Of a stretch of DNA of 64,000 nucleotides, positions 41,448 to 49,616 are shown piece after piece (position 1 is the stretch's first letter; every line of letters begins with the position of its first letter). A program made the translations under genes and the position numbers. The notes under the pieces were generated by a model. It did not search any database. It had not been told where the DNA came from and worked only from the letters and a program-made list of their open reading frames with translations. Source of the stretch: Nocardia rhamnosiphila NBRC 108938 (GTDB lineage Bacteria; Actinomycetota; Actinomycetes; Mycobacteriales; Mycobacteriaceae); assembly GCF_000720425.1 (NCBI RefSeq), contig NZ_JOAJ01000012.1, forward strand, positions 62,001 through 126,000, written 5' to 3'.

Positions 41448-44400
41448 ATTTCGGGAGTCACTTTCGTGATCCATTCCATCTGGTCGTTCAGCAGGTGGAA
41501 CGACCACGGATGGAAAATGGTTTCGTCCGGTACACCGTGTCCGACCGGCCGGACCGTGATCAATCCCTGCTCGACCAACTCCTGATAGGCGGATTCCGGC
41601 AGTCGGCCGACCAATACAGTAGACGGAGAATCTCCGGTGCTGTGCCGCAGACCCCATTCGTAGGCGGCCTGGAAGCCCGGCGACTGCCCGTTCTCCACCT
41701 CGTGCGTGAAGAACGCGCCGGGCCGGCCCATCGCGCCACCCGCCGAGGCCGTGCGGGCCACCTCCGATTTGAGCCCGTATACCGAGATGTAATCCGCGTG
41801 GGCGGCAGAGGTGCCGTGTGCGAAATCCCGGTGCGTCCGCACCGGTGCGCATTCGTCCGGCACCAGTCCCGTGGGGTCGCACCACACGACGGGATTGTGC
41901 GGATAGGTGACCGGATTGGGCGCCGGCACCGGACCCAGCGGATCCCGTGTGAGATACCGTCCGGTCGCGGGATCGTAGGTGCGGTGCAGGTTGTAGTGCA
42001 GACCGCTCTCGGGATCGTACTGCTGTCCGGGAAATCGCAGCGGCGTATCCGTGCTCCCCGACCAGGTCGTCTCACCCCACAGGGTGCCCGTCGCGGCGGC
42101 GGCGACCTGCCCGGACGCAGCCACCAACCGGATCGGCGCGCCGACGAGGTCGGTCACCACGGCCACGAACTCGCGGTCGGCCGCCGCCCGGTCGACGATC
42201 TGGGTGAGCGGGATATGGGTGCCGGGCCGGTAGGACCAGTGCGTGGTGGTGTCCTCGGTCGTCTGCTCGGTCACCCGGTTCCCGTCCCAGGCGTAGTGGG
42301 TCCGTCCGAGCACGGTTCCGTCGTCGGCGAGTCGTAGCTTCGCCACCCGCCGCCCCAGCGCGTCATAGCCGTAGCGCCAGCGCTCACCGGCCTCGGTGCG
42401 CAACTCGGTCAGCTGGTCGAATGCGTCGTACCGGTAGTGCCGGATCGCCGGCGGGCGAGAGGGCCGGGCGGTGGCGGTGCGAACCAGGCGGCCGGCGGCG
42501 TCGTAGTGGAACCGGGTACGGCCGCGACGAACCAGCCGGTTCTTCCGGTACTCGCGCCGCGCACGGCCGTCGGCCGGGTCCGGCGCGACGTCGACGCGGG
42601 AGGAGACCGGTGCGGAAGTCGCCCCGTCCGCCGCGGCGGACAAGATATTGCCGAGCAGGTCGTAGCCGTACTGTTCGACGACCCGGTCTCCACTGACCAT
42701 GCCGGTGACGCGCCCGATCTCGTCGAGGGTGTACCGGCGGCGAACCGCTGCCCCGTGACCTTCCACTGTCGTCTGCTCGATCGGATATCCGTCGGGACGC
42801 CACGAATAGTCGTCGCGACGAACGAGTCCTCCGGCATTCGCTCCGGTGGCCACGGTGCCGACGATCTGCGCCGTGGTGTGGCCCACGCCGGAAAGGACGC
42901 GGTCCACTGTGAGATCACCCGTTCGCCAGCCGGTGAGGCGGCCGAGCCGGTCGTGCACGAAGCGCAGCCGCCTTCCGCCGCTGCGCATCGCCGTGACCCG
43001 GCCTGCCGGATCGTACTGCCAGGCGGTGACCACGCCACTCGGTGCAGTGTGAGCGCGGCGCCGCCCGTGGCGGTCGTATTCGACGGTGCTCGGCGCCCGG
43101 TCGTCCAGCTGCTCGGTTTTCAGCCGCCCGTCCCCGGTGTGGGTGAACCGGACGGTATGGACGGCGGAATCGCGAAGGCCGGACACCGCGCTCGTCATGC
43201 GCCCGGCCGCATCGTAGGTGTAGCGCAGCCAGTCCCCGCTCTCGGCCACTATCGCCGTCACCCGCCCGAGCGAGTCGTAAGTATGGGTGCGGGTGACTCC
43301 GGTGGCCGGGGTCACGGTGACGACCCGGCCGCACGGGTCGTGGGTATATCGGGTGAGTGCGCCCGTGTCGTCGGTTTCGCCGGTGCACCGGCCCACGGCG
43401 TCGTAGGTGTAGCGCCAGATGTCCCCCAGCGGACCGCTGATGCCGACGAGGCGGCGCTGCGTGTCCCAGGTGTACCGGGTTGTGGCGCCGTCCGGACCGG
43501 TCCGGCTGTGCAGCAGATCGAATGCGCCGTAGTCGAAACGGGTCCGGCCGCCCCCGCGGTCCATGTGCTCGGTGAGGTTGCCTTCCCCGTCGAAGACCCA
43601 GGCCTCACCGTGACCGTCGGGATCGGTGCGCGCCACGAGCCGGTCGTCGCCCGACCAGGTGTAGGACGTGACTCCGCCGATCGCGTCGGTGACGGTGACC
43701 GGGCGACCGAAATGATCACGGACAACGGTCGTGACCGCGCCGTCGGGTTCGGTCACCTGCACGGGTAGTCCCGCCGCGTCGACTTCGATCCGGGTACGGG
43801 CACCGGCGGATCCGGTGATGGTGGCGACCGCGCCCGAGCGGTGGCGGCTGTACTCGGTCCGGACTCCGTCCGGCGTGGTCATCGCCGAGAGTTCACCCGC
43901 TTCGCTCCACTCGCGGGTGTGCGACGCACCGTCGGCCTCGATGATCGTGGCGGCCCGTCGGCGGCCGGCGTAGAAGATACGGATCGGTAGCCCGTCGGGC
44001 CGGATGATCTCCACCGGATTTCCGTCGGTGTCGTATCGGTACGCTGTCGTGGTACCGTCCGCGGCGAGAACTCGAATCGGGTTCTCGCCCTCGGCGTATT
44101 CGATGTGGGTCCGTCCGCCGAGCGGATCGATGCGCTCGCACACTCGGAACTCGCGGTCGAGGACGTAGTGCGTCGCCGCTCCGGCGGAGTCGATGTGGAC
44201 CGTACGGCGGACTCCGCTCTCCTCGTCGACGGAGTACTCGAAATATGCGTCGAGAATTCCCGCGCTGCCGTGCTGGGCGACGACCCGACCGACGTCGTCG
44301 TAGGTATTGCTCATCCGATTACCGTTGGAATCGGTCCACGAGGTCATCCGTTCCGCGGCGTCATAGGTGTAGCGCGTTTCCGCGCCCACCCCGTTGCGGA

Positions 44401-45343
44401 CCGTCTCCAGTCTCCCCTCGCGATAACCGAATTCACGGACGGTATCGACGGTTCGGTCGTCTCCGGCGGCCTTCCCCAGCACCTGGAGCGCGACCACCCG
44501 GCCGTGTGCGCTGTCGATGCGCACCCGGTAGCCACCGGAATGTTCGATCTCCGTCGGGGCGCCGTCTTCGTCGTACCGGAAACGGATGTGGTTCTCGTAC
44601 CGGTCGGTAATGGCGGAAAGAACGTAACCGCTGCGTTGCCGGTCGGGCGTACCCGGCTCCGGCACAGCGAAATACCAGGTCAACTCCCGGTCTGGCTCGG
44701 TCACGACATAGCCGCCGCCGGGCGCCGCACTCAGCGGCCACTGCGGTCCGCCGTTGATCGGCAGGACCGACCGGCCCGGTGCCGGATGCGCGTAGACCAG
44801 CAGCAGTCCGTCCTCCCCGACGAAGGTCACCGTGCCGGTGTCGACGACGACGCGCATATCGATGGTCGCCGACCAGGACGGGCCGAACCAGCGCCCGAAG
44901 CGATAGCCCGATCGATGCCGGCGTCGCAGCATCAGAGTCAGTACTCCGGGTAGCCGTAGATCGGTCGCCGGGAGTACGAATTCGCCGGTGGCGATATCGA
45001 CCGGATCATTACATACGGTCACCTGGTCGGCGGTCCGATTCATTTCGGAACGATCGGTCAGGGCCGCGTGGGCAACTCCGCGGTCGGCCTCGGCACGATC
45101 GCTCGGGAACCGGTGATCGGAGCGGGGCTCCGGGTTGAATATCCGCGGCGTATCGGCCGGCGTGGCAGATGCCCCGCTGGGCACGACGGCTGCCGCGCGG
45201 GAGTCGTTGTCGGAATGTATCTTCGCCACCGTGCTCAGCGCGTCGTCGTGGTTGGGTGAAGCCCTGTTCCAGCCGAAGGCGACGGTGCGCCCTACCTTGC
45301 TCAGCCGCTCACCAGCCGACACCAGGATTTTCGACGCGAACAC
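41444..45343 (-). CDS. Rhs/YD-repeat polymorphic toxin
   Basis: 1299-residue contact-type toxin. Residues about 1-110: short variable N-terminus without a clear signal peptide or membrane helix. From 111, CNDPVDIATGEFVLPATDL marks the DUF6531 domain; then many YD repeats (RYDTDGNPVEI, YDAVGRCTGET and so on) forming a cocoon shell; then the Rhs hallmark DPLGPVPAPNPVTYPHNP and DPTGL at about 1156, after which self-cleaved toxins diverge. The C-terminal ~139 residues form the variable toxin: FAHGTSAAHADYISVYGL, GAFFTHEV, AAYEWGL. The HGT...FFT...WG spacing recalls ADP-ribosyltransferase-type toxins, but this is tentative. GTG 45343 follows GGGAGGGCGTTTC. The export route is unknown. Confidence 0.9.
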   Translation of the reverse strand: MFASKILVSAGERLSKVGRTVAFGWNRASPNHDDALSTVAKIHSDNDSRAAAVVPSGASATPADTPRIFNPEPRSDHRFPSDRAEADRGVAHAALTDRSEMNRTADQVTVCNDPVDIATGEFVLPATDLRLPGVLTLMLRRRHRSGYRFGRWFGPSWSATIDMRVVVDTGTVTFVGEDGLLLVYAHPAPGRSVLPINGGPQWPLSAAPGGGYVVTEPDRELTWYFAVPEPGTPDRQRSGYVLSAITDRYENHIRFRYDEDGAPTEIEHSGGYRVRIDSAHGRVVALQVLGKAAGDDRTVDTVREFGYREGRLETVRNGVGAETRYTYDAAERMTSWTDSNGNRMSNTYDDVGRVVAQHGSAGILDAYFEYSVDEESGVRRTVHIDSAGAATHYVLDREFRVCERIDPLGGRTHIEYAEGENPIRVLAADGTTTAYRYDTDGNPVEIIRPDGLPIRIFYAGRRRAATIIEADGASHTREWSEAGELSAMTTPDGVRTEYSRHRSGAVATITGSAGARTRIEVDAAGLPVQVTEPDGAVTTVVRDHFGRPVTVTDAIGGVTSYTWSGDDRLVARTDPDGHGEAWVFDGEGNLTEHMDRGGGRTRFDYGAFDLLHSRTGPDGATTRYTWDTQRRLVGISGPLGDIWRYTYDAVGRCTGETDDTGALTRYTHDPCGRVVTVTPATGVTRTHTYDSLGRVTAIVAESGDWLRYTYDAAGRMTSAVSGLRDSAVHTVRFTHTGDGRLKTEQLDDRAPSTVEYDRHGRRRAHTAPSGVVTAWQYDPAGRVTAMRSGGRRLRFVHDRLGRLTGWRTGDLTVDRVLSGVGHTTAQIVGTVATGANAGGLVRRDDYSWRPDGYPIEQTTVEGHGAAVRRRYTLDEIGRVTGMVSGDRVVEQYGYDLLGNILSAAADGATSAPVSSRVDVAPDPADGRARREYRKNRLVRRGRTRFHYDAAGRLVRTATARPSRPPAIRHYRYDAFDQLTELRTEAGERWRYGYDALGRRVAKLRLADDGTVLGRTHYAWDGNRVTEQTTEDTTTHWSYRPGTHIPLTQIVDRAAADREFVAVVTDLVGAPIRLVAASGQVAAAATGTLWGETTWSGSTDTPLRFPGQQYDPESGLHYNLHRTYDPATGRYLTRDPLGPVPAPNPVTYPHNPVVWCDPTGLVPDECAPVRTHRDFAHGTSAAHADYISVYGLKSEVARTASAGGAMGRPGAFFTHEVENGQSPGFQAAYEWGLRHSTGDSPSTVLVGRLPESAYQELVEQGLITVRPVGHGVPDETIFHPWSFHLLNDQMEWITKVTPEI

Positions 45344-45879
45344 GAAACGCCCTCCCGCTCCTCCGACCCTTGTGCATCATCGCACGGGCCCTGGGGAACC
45401 TCCGGCCGTCCGCCTCGGCATTCACGTGCCCTCCGGCCCGCTCGCCTACTGTTTCTCCATGCCGACCCACCCGGCGTAGAAGTGTTTCAATGCGCATATC
45501 TACGTAACGGAATGCCATTTGCTCGACACGGTCCCGCACCGGACCCAACCCCACCCCCGTCCTGGCCTGTCGCTCGACGAATTCGCCTATCCATTTCCGG
45601 TGGACCGCGCGACGTCTCAGAATCGGTCTCTACACCACCGGAGCGCGGGCCGGCGACGACGTTCTCCCAACCCGCTCGACCCTTGCGGAAGTTTGTGTAG
45701 CGGCGGCACTTCACCTGCGTAATCTGCGAAACCCGTTGCGGCAGAATACGAGCAGATCTGTCCTACGAATGACCGCCGGGTGAGCCGAGTCCGCCGCATC
45801 CACCGGCAGCCGCGAGGGCGGCGGCCGAACACCGGACCCCACCCCGCCATACGTGTTCCACATCACCGCTTCCAAACGC
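45344..45879. other. 536-base gap between Rhs gene and metallophore operon
   Basis: No gene supported; short frames in it have no ribosome sites or recognisable products. It separates divergent transcription units and should contain the Rhs promoter. The stretch 45470-45520 is AT-richer than its surroundings. Confidence 0.5.
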
Positions 45880-45900
45880 TAACGAAAACCATTATCGTTA
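45880..45900 (+). promoter_or_regulatory. Fur/Zur-family operator with overlapping -10
   Basis: 21-base imperfect palindrome with arms TAACGA and TCGTTA; the core GAAAACCATTATC differs at two positions from the actinobacterial Zur-type core GAAAATCATTTTC as I recall it. TATCGT (45893-45898) inside it fits a TANNNT -10 about ten bases before ATG 45908, so a bound repressor would cover the promoter of a leaderless transcript. The downstream genes look like metal-chelator synthesis, which supports metal control. Which metal (Zn or Fe) is not certain. Confidence 0.7.
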
Positions 45901-45907
45901 ACGTACG

Positions 45908-46231
45908 ATGCTGGACATGACGATCTCGAAGCGCCGAATACATTGGATCGCAACGCTTCTCAATCCTCCGGGGAGCTTCTACCTGCCTCCGTGGCCCGCT
46001 CGGGCCGCTACCGGAGGCTCGGCCAGGACGAATTCAGCGGTTCCGGGCACCGCCCGCGCCGTCGGGCGCGCGCCGCCGGGTGCCCCGCCCGGCGTCACCG
46101 CTGCGAGCGCGTCTCCGTCGTACCGGCCCGGCTCCCGAGTCGGGCAAGCCTGCGCTGTACCGCGTTCGGACGACCCGCCCCCGCGCGCCGGTCCCTGTCT
46201 CGTCGAACCACACGACATCGGAGTTTCATGA
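45908..46231 (+). CDS. Leader ORF coupled to the metallophore operon (107 aa, unknown)
   Basis: Opens at ATG 45908, eight bases after the operator and without room for a ribosome site, as in leaderless mRNAs. The stop overlaps the SbnB-like start by ATGA. The first 27 residues (from LDMTISKRRIHWIATLLNPP) look protein-like; the rest is Pro/Ala/Arg/Gly-rich. No family recognised. It may be a real small protein or a translated leader that conveys ribosomes to the next gene. A second ATG (45917) is in frame. Confidence 0.45.
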   Translation: MLDMTISKRRIHWIATLLNPPGSFYLPPWPARAATGGSARTNSAVPGTARAVGRAPPGAPPGVTAASASPSYRPGSRVGQACAVPRSDDPPPRAGPCLVEPHDIGVS

Positions 46232-47205
46232 GCAACGCCCTGCATATTCTGACCCGTACCGATCTCGCCGATATCGATATCACCCCGGACGAGGTGATCG
46301 AACTCGTCGAGGAGGGATATTCGGCCTTCGCCCGCGGTGAATCACGCTGTCCGGTCAAACTCATGATGTCGCTACCGGATACCGGACGCGACGCGGTCTC
46401 CTATTCCATGCTCGGCTACGACGGTTCACTCGAGCATCTCGGCTTCAAGACCTCCTACCGCCAGGGCAGTACCAGCGCGGAGAAGTACTACACGACCATC
46501 AGCCTCTACGACGACGCCACCGGCCTGCCGTTCGCGCTGATGGACTGCCAGCGGGTCGGTGCCGCGCGCACACCGGCCACCACTGCGATCACCGCGAAAC
46601 ACGCCGCACGCGAGGGCGCGACGAGCGCTCTCATGATCGGCACCGGGATCCAGGGCCGCAACACACTCCCGTACCTGCTCACCGCCTTACCAGGGCTGGA
46701 ACGACTACGCCTGTTCGGCACCCATCCCGACGGCATCGCCGAGAGCCGCGCGGCGCTGCGGCGCTGGTTCCCGGACCGGGAACTCGAACTCGTCGACGAT
46801 GTGCCCGCGGCGGTCGCCGAATCCGACATCATCGTGGTGGCCTCCGGGCGCGCCGCACACCCGAAGGTACGCACCGAATGGCTGCGGCCGGGTGGCCTGC
46901 TGATCTCGGTGGCCAGCAAGGGAGTCGAGAGCGGCGCCCTGCGCGGCGCGGACTACACGATCGCGACCAGCGCCGGCCAGCTGGGCGTCACCGGAACCCG
47001 GCTGGCGGGCGCAGACGGCGAACTGGTCATCGACGCCGAACTCCCCGAGATCGTGGCGGGCCGGGCCCCGGGCCGACGGGGCGCGGACGACCGGGTGTTC
47101 GCCTTTTCCAGCGGAATGGTCATCACCGATATCCCGGTGGCGCACGCTCTGGCGACCCGGGCCGTGGCGGCCGGTCGCGGGCAGCAGGTGCGATTGTGGA
47201 CCTGA
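46228..47205 (+). CDS. sbnB: SbnB-like ornithine-cyclodeaminase-family dehydrogenase
   Basis: 325 residues of the ornithine cyclodeaminase/mu-crystallin fold. The NAD-binding motif is LMIGTGIQGRNTLPYL; catalytic/substrate region GYDGSLEHLGFKTSYRQGS; QRVGAARTPATTAITAKHAA is typical of the family. Beside an SbnA-like synthase, it should be the enzyme that oxidatively splits N-(1-amino-1-carboxyethyl)-glutamate into L-2,3-diaminopropionate and 2-oxoglutarate. ATG 46228 overlaps the leader ORF by ATGA. Assignment rests on the gene pair, since OCD-fold proteins are functionally diverse. Confidence 0.8.
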   Translation: MSNALHILTRTDLADIDITPDEVIELVEEGYSAFARGESRCPVKLMMSLPDTGRDAVSYSMLGYDGSLEHLGFKTSYRQGSTSAEKYYTTISLYDDATGLPFALMDCQRVGAARTPATTAITAKHAAREGATSALMIGTGIQGRNTLPYLLTALPGLERLRLFGTHPDGIAESRAALRRWFPDRELELVDDVPAAVAESDIIVVASGRAAHPKVRTEWLRPGGLLISVASKGVESGALRGADYTIATSAGQLGVTGTRLAGADGELVIDAELPEIVAGRAPGRRGADDRVFAFSSGMVITDIPVAHALATRAVAAGRGQQVRLWT

Positions 47206-48542
47206 CCGTGACGGCCGCGCTCCCGGCCCTGCCCGCGATCGAACCCGGCTGGCAGCGCGCGCTGCGGGCCGACCGGGGTCTGCTCTTCGATATCCACCAT
47301 GCGATCGATGGACCGTTCCATATGGTCCATCCCCCGCGATTCGCGGCCAATTTGCGCGCTTTCCAGGACGTGCTGACCCGGCACGAGGTGCGCGGTCAGG
47401 TGTACTACGGCAAGAAGGCCAACAAGGCCGGATGCTGGCTCGCGGTCGCGGCCGACCTCGACGCCGGGGTCGATGTCGCTTCCGAACCGGAACTCGTCCA
47501 CGCGTTGGCCCACGGTGTGCGCGGGCGCGATATCGGCGTGACGGGCGCGGCGAAAACCGATGCGCTGCTGCGGCTGGCGGCGCGTCACGGCTGTCTGGTC
47601 GCCATCGACGCCCTGGACGAATTCGAACGCGCCGCGGAGATCGCCCGCACGGCGGGCCGGTTGCGGATCCTGTTGCGCCGGTTGCCGCCGGGCGCGCCAC
47701 ACAGCCGCTTCGGTTCCTCGGATGCCGACCTCGAGCGCGCCCTGGACCGGTGCGTGGAACTGCGTGAGCACCTCGAACTCACCGGGTTCTCGTTCCACCT
47801 CGACGGTTACGCGGTCGCGCCGCGCGCCGCGCTGGCCCACGACACGATCGAGTGGTGCACCCGGGCGCGAGTGCGGGGGCTTCCGGCCACCGCGATCTCG
47901 ATCGGTGGTGGTTTCGCCTGCCGCTACCTGCGGGACGAGGATTGGGCCGCCTTCACCCGCGACCGGCGCGACGACTGGTTCCATGCGGGACGACAGTTCG
48001 AGAAGTTCTATCCCTACGCGCAGGACCCGACCGGTGCGGCCATGCTCGACGCCGTACTGACCGAGCAGTTCCGGGGCCGGACCCTGGCCGAACGGTTGCG
48101 TACCGCCGATATCGCGCTGCTGCTGGAACCCGGGCGCGCGCTGCTCATCGACGCGGGCTTCACAGTGTTTCCGGTCCTCGGTTTCAAACAGAACGCCGAT
48201 TACGGCATCACGACCGCGCACGGGCTGAGCATGAGCGTTTCGGAGCAGTGGAAGGGTAGTGAGTTCCTGCCCGATCCGGTTCTGATCCCGCGTATCGCCG
48301 ACCCGGAAGCCCGGCCGGTGGCCTCCTGCGTGGGCGGGGCCAGCTGTATGGAATACGACGTGCTCACCTGGCGCAAGGTGGTCCTCTCCCAACGACCGCG
48401 ACCCGGTGATCTGCTGCTGTACCCGAACACCGCCGGCTATCAGATGGACAAGAACGAAAGCGAATTCCACCAGCTTCCGCTTCCGCCGAAGATCGTGGTG
48501 ACCGGCGCGGAGGCGCGATGGCAGTGGAGACTCGACCGGTGA
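47196..48542 (+). CDS. Fold-type III PLP-dependent decarboxylase (Y4yA/SbnH-like)
   Basis: 448 residues of the alanine-racemase-like fold used by diaminopimelate and ornithine decarboxylases. PLP lysine in YYGKKANKAGCW, HSRFG, the phosphate-binding glycine turn SIGGGFACRYL, EPGRALL, and ASCMEYDVLTWRKVV with the Cys of the second active-site loop. In staphyloferrin B synthesis SbnH of this fold decarboxylates a diaminopropionate-containing intermediate; the substrate here may be diaminopropionate itself or a conjugate. GTG 47196 overlaps the upstream gene by 10 bases; GTG 47208 is an alternative. Confidence 0.82.
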   Translation: MDLTVTAALPALPAIEPGWQRALRADRGLLFDIHHAIDGPFHMVHPPRFAANLRAFQDVLTRHEVRGQVYYGKKANKAGCWLAVAADLDAGVDVASEPELVHALAHGVRGRDIGVTGAAKTDALLRLAARHGCLVAIDALDEFERAAEIARTAGRLRILLRRLPPGAPHSRFGSSDADLERALDRCVELREHLELTGFSFHLDGYAVAPRAALAHDTIEWCTRARVRGLPATAISIGGGFACRYLRDEDWAAFTRDRRDDWFHAGRQFEKFYPYAQDPTGAAMLDAVLTEQFRGRTLAERLRTADIALLLEPGRALLIDAGFTVFPVLGFKQNADYGITTAHGLSMSVSEQWKGSEFLPDPVLIPRIADPEARPVASCVGGASCMEYDVLTWRKVVLSQRPRPGDLLLYPNTAGYQMDKNESEFHQLPLPPKIVVTGAEARWQWRLDR

Positions 48543-49609
48543 CCGCCACCCTGCCGGTCGGGGGCGAGAACGTCGTACGCCGCGCCTCCGACCTGATCGG
48601 TGCCACTCCCCTGCTCGAACTGGTGCGTACCGGGTCCGGCAGCAGGCTGCTGCTCAAACTCGAACAGTTCAACCCGACCGGTTCGGCGAAGGTGCGGATG
48701 GCCCGGGAGATGGTGCTGGCGGCCGAACGCAACGGCGATCTCGCCCCCGGCGGCCATATCGTGGAACCCACATCCGGTAACACCGGCACCGGCCTGGCAC
48801 TCATCGCCCTGGAACGCGGATACGCCTTCACCGCGGTGGTCGACGGCCACGCCGCGACGGACAAACTCCGTGCCATGCGCGCCCTGGGAGCGCAGCTGGT
48901 CACCGTCGACGGCGACGGCAGCGACGGGCCCAGCAGCGTGCGGCGGAGGCAGATCGCCGCCGAGATCGCCGCCGCCACCGGGGCCTACCGGCCCGACCAG
49001 CACAACAACCCGTACAACAACGCCGGCTATCGGGAGCTCGCCGGCGAACTGCACAAGGATCTGGCGACCGATATCGACTATCTGGTCGGCGCGGTGGGCA
49101 CCGGCGGATCGCTGTGCGGCACGGTGGAGGAGCTGCGCCGGCTGGGTTCGCGGGTGTACGCCATCGGTGTGGAGCCGGTGGGCTCCATCATCTTCGGCGG
49201 CGAACCGGGCGCCTACTGGCAGACCGGTGCGGGCAGCCCGGCCGACTTCCCGGTGGGCGGCAATGTGCGCTACGACCTGATCGACGAGGACTGCCGCGTC
49301 AGCGATATCGACGCCTTCGCCACGGCCCGGGTGGTCGCACGGCGCACGGGCGTCCTGATCGGCGGCACCGCGGGCGCGGCCGTCCACGTGGCACTGCGCC
49401 GGCTGGTCCGGCTGCCACCGGGCAGCACCGTGGTGGTGCTGGTGTGCGATGCGGGCGAGAAGTATCTCGACACCGTGTACGACGAGGACTGGCTCACCGC
49501 GCGCGGCCTCTACGACCGGGCCGCTCAGCAGCGCATCGTGCGGCTCTGCCGCGCCTATGACGAATCGGTGCGGCTGGCGGCCCTCGATCTCCGGCGACGG
49601 GGAGCGTGA
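48518..49609 (+). CDS. sbnA: SbnA-like 2,3-diaminopropionate biosynthesis synthase (cysteine synthase family)
   Basis: 363-residue fold-type II PLP enzyme. PLP lysine in FNPTGSAKVRMA (cysteine synthases read PTGSxKxR), PTSGNTGTGLALIA for phosphate/substrate carboxylate binding, and VGAVGTGGSLCGTVEELR as the glycine-rich PLP phosphate loop. SbnA condenses O-phosphoserine with glutamate to give the substrate of SbnB. ATG 48518 follows GCGGAGGCGCG and overlaps the previous gene by 25 bases. The C-terminus is longer than in ordinary cysteine synthase, as in SbnA. Confidence 0.85.
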   Translation: MAVETRPVTATLPVGGENVVRRASDLIGATPLLELVRTGSGSRLLLKLEQFNPTGSAKVRMAREMVLAAERNGDLAPGGHIVEPTSGNTGTGLALIALERGYAFTAVVDGHAATDKLRAMRALGAQLVTVDGDGSDGPSSVRRRQIAAEIAAATGAYRPDQHNNPYNNAGYRELAGELHKDLATDIDYLVGAVGTGGSLCGTVEELRRLGSRVYAIGVEPVGSIIFGGEPGAYWQTGAGSPADFPVGGNVRYDLIDEDCRVSDIDAFATARVVARRTGVLIGGTAGAAVHVALRRLVRLPPGSTVVVLVCDAGEKYLDTVYDEDWLTARGLYDRAAQQRIVRLCRAYDESVRLAALDLRRRGA

Positions 49610-49616
49610 GGAACCG

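Noticed and set aside
41444..45343. Type VI secretion cargo
   Set aside because: No VgrG, Hcp, PAAR or other T6SS genes are in the window, and these actinobacteria are not known to carry T6SS; the export route is left open.
48518..49609. Housekeeping cysteine synthase (CysK)
   Set aside because: Longer C-terminus, operon with an OCD-fold gene and decarboxylase, and metal-type operator point to SbnA.
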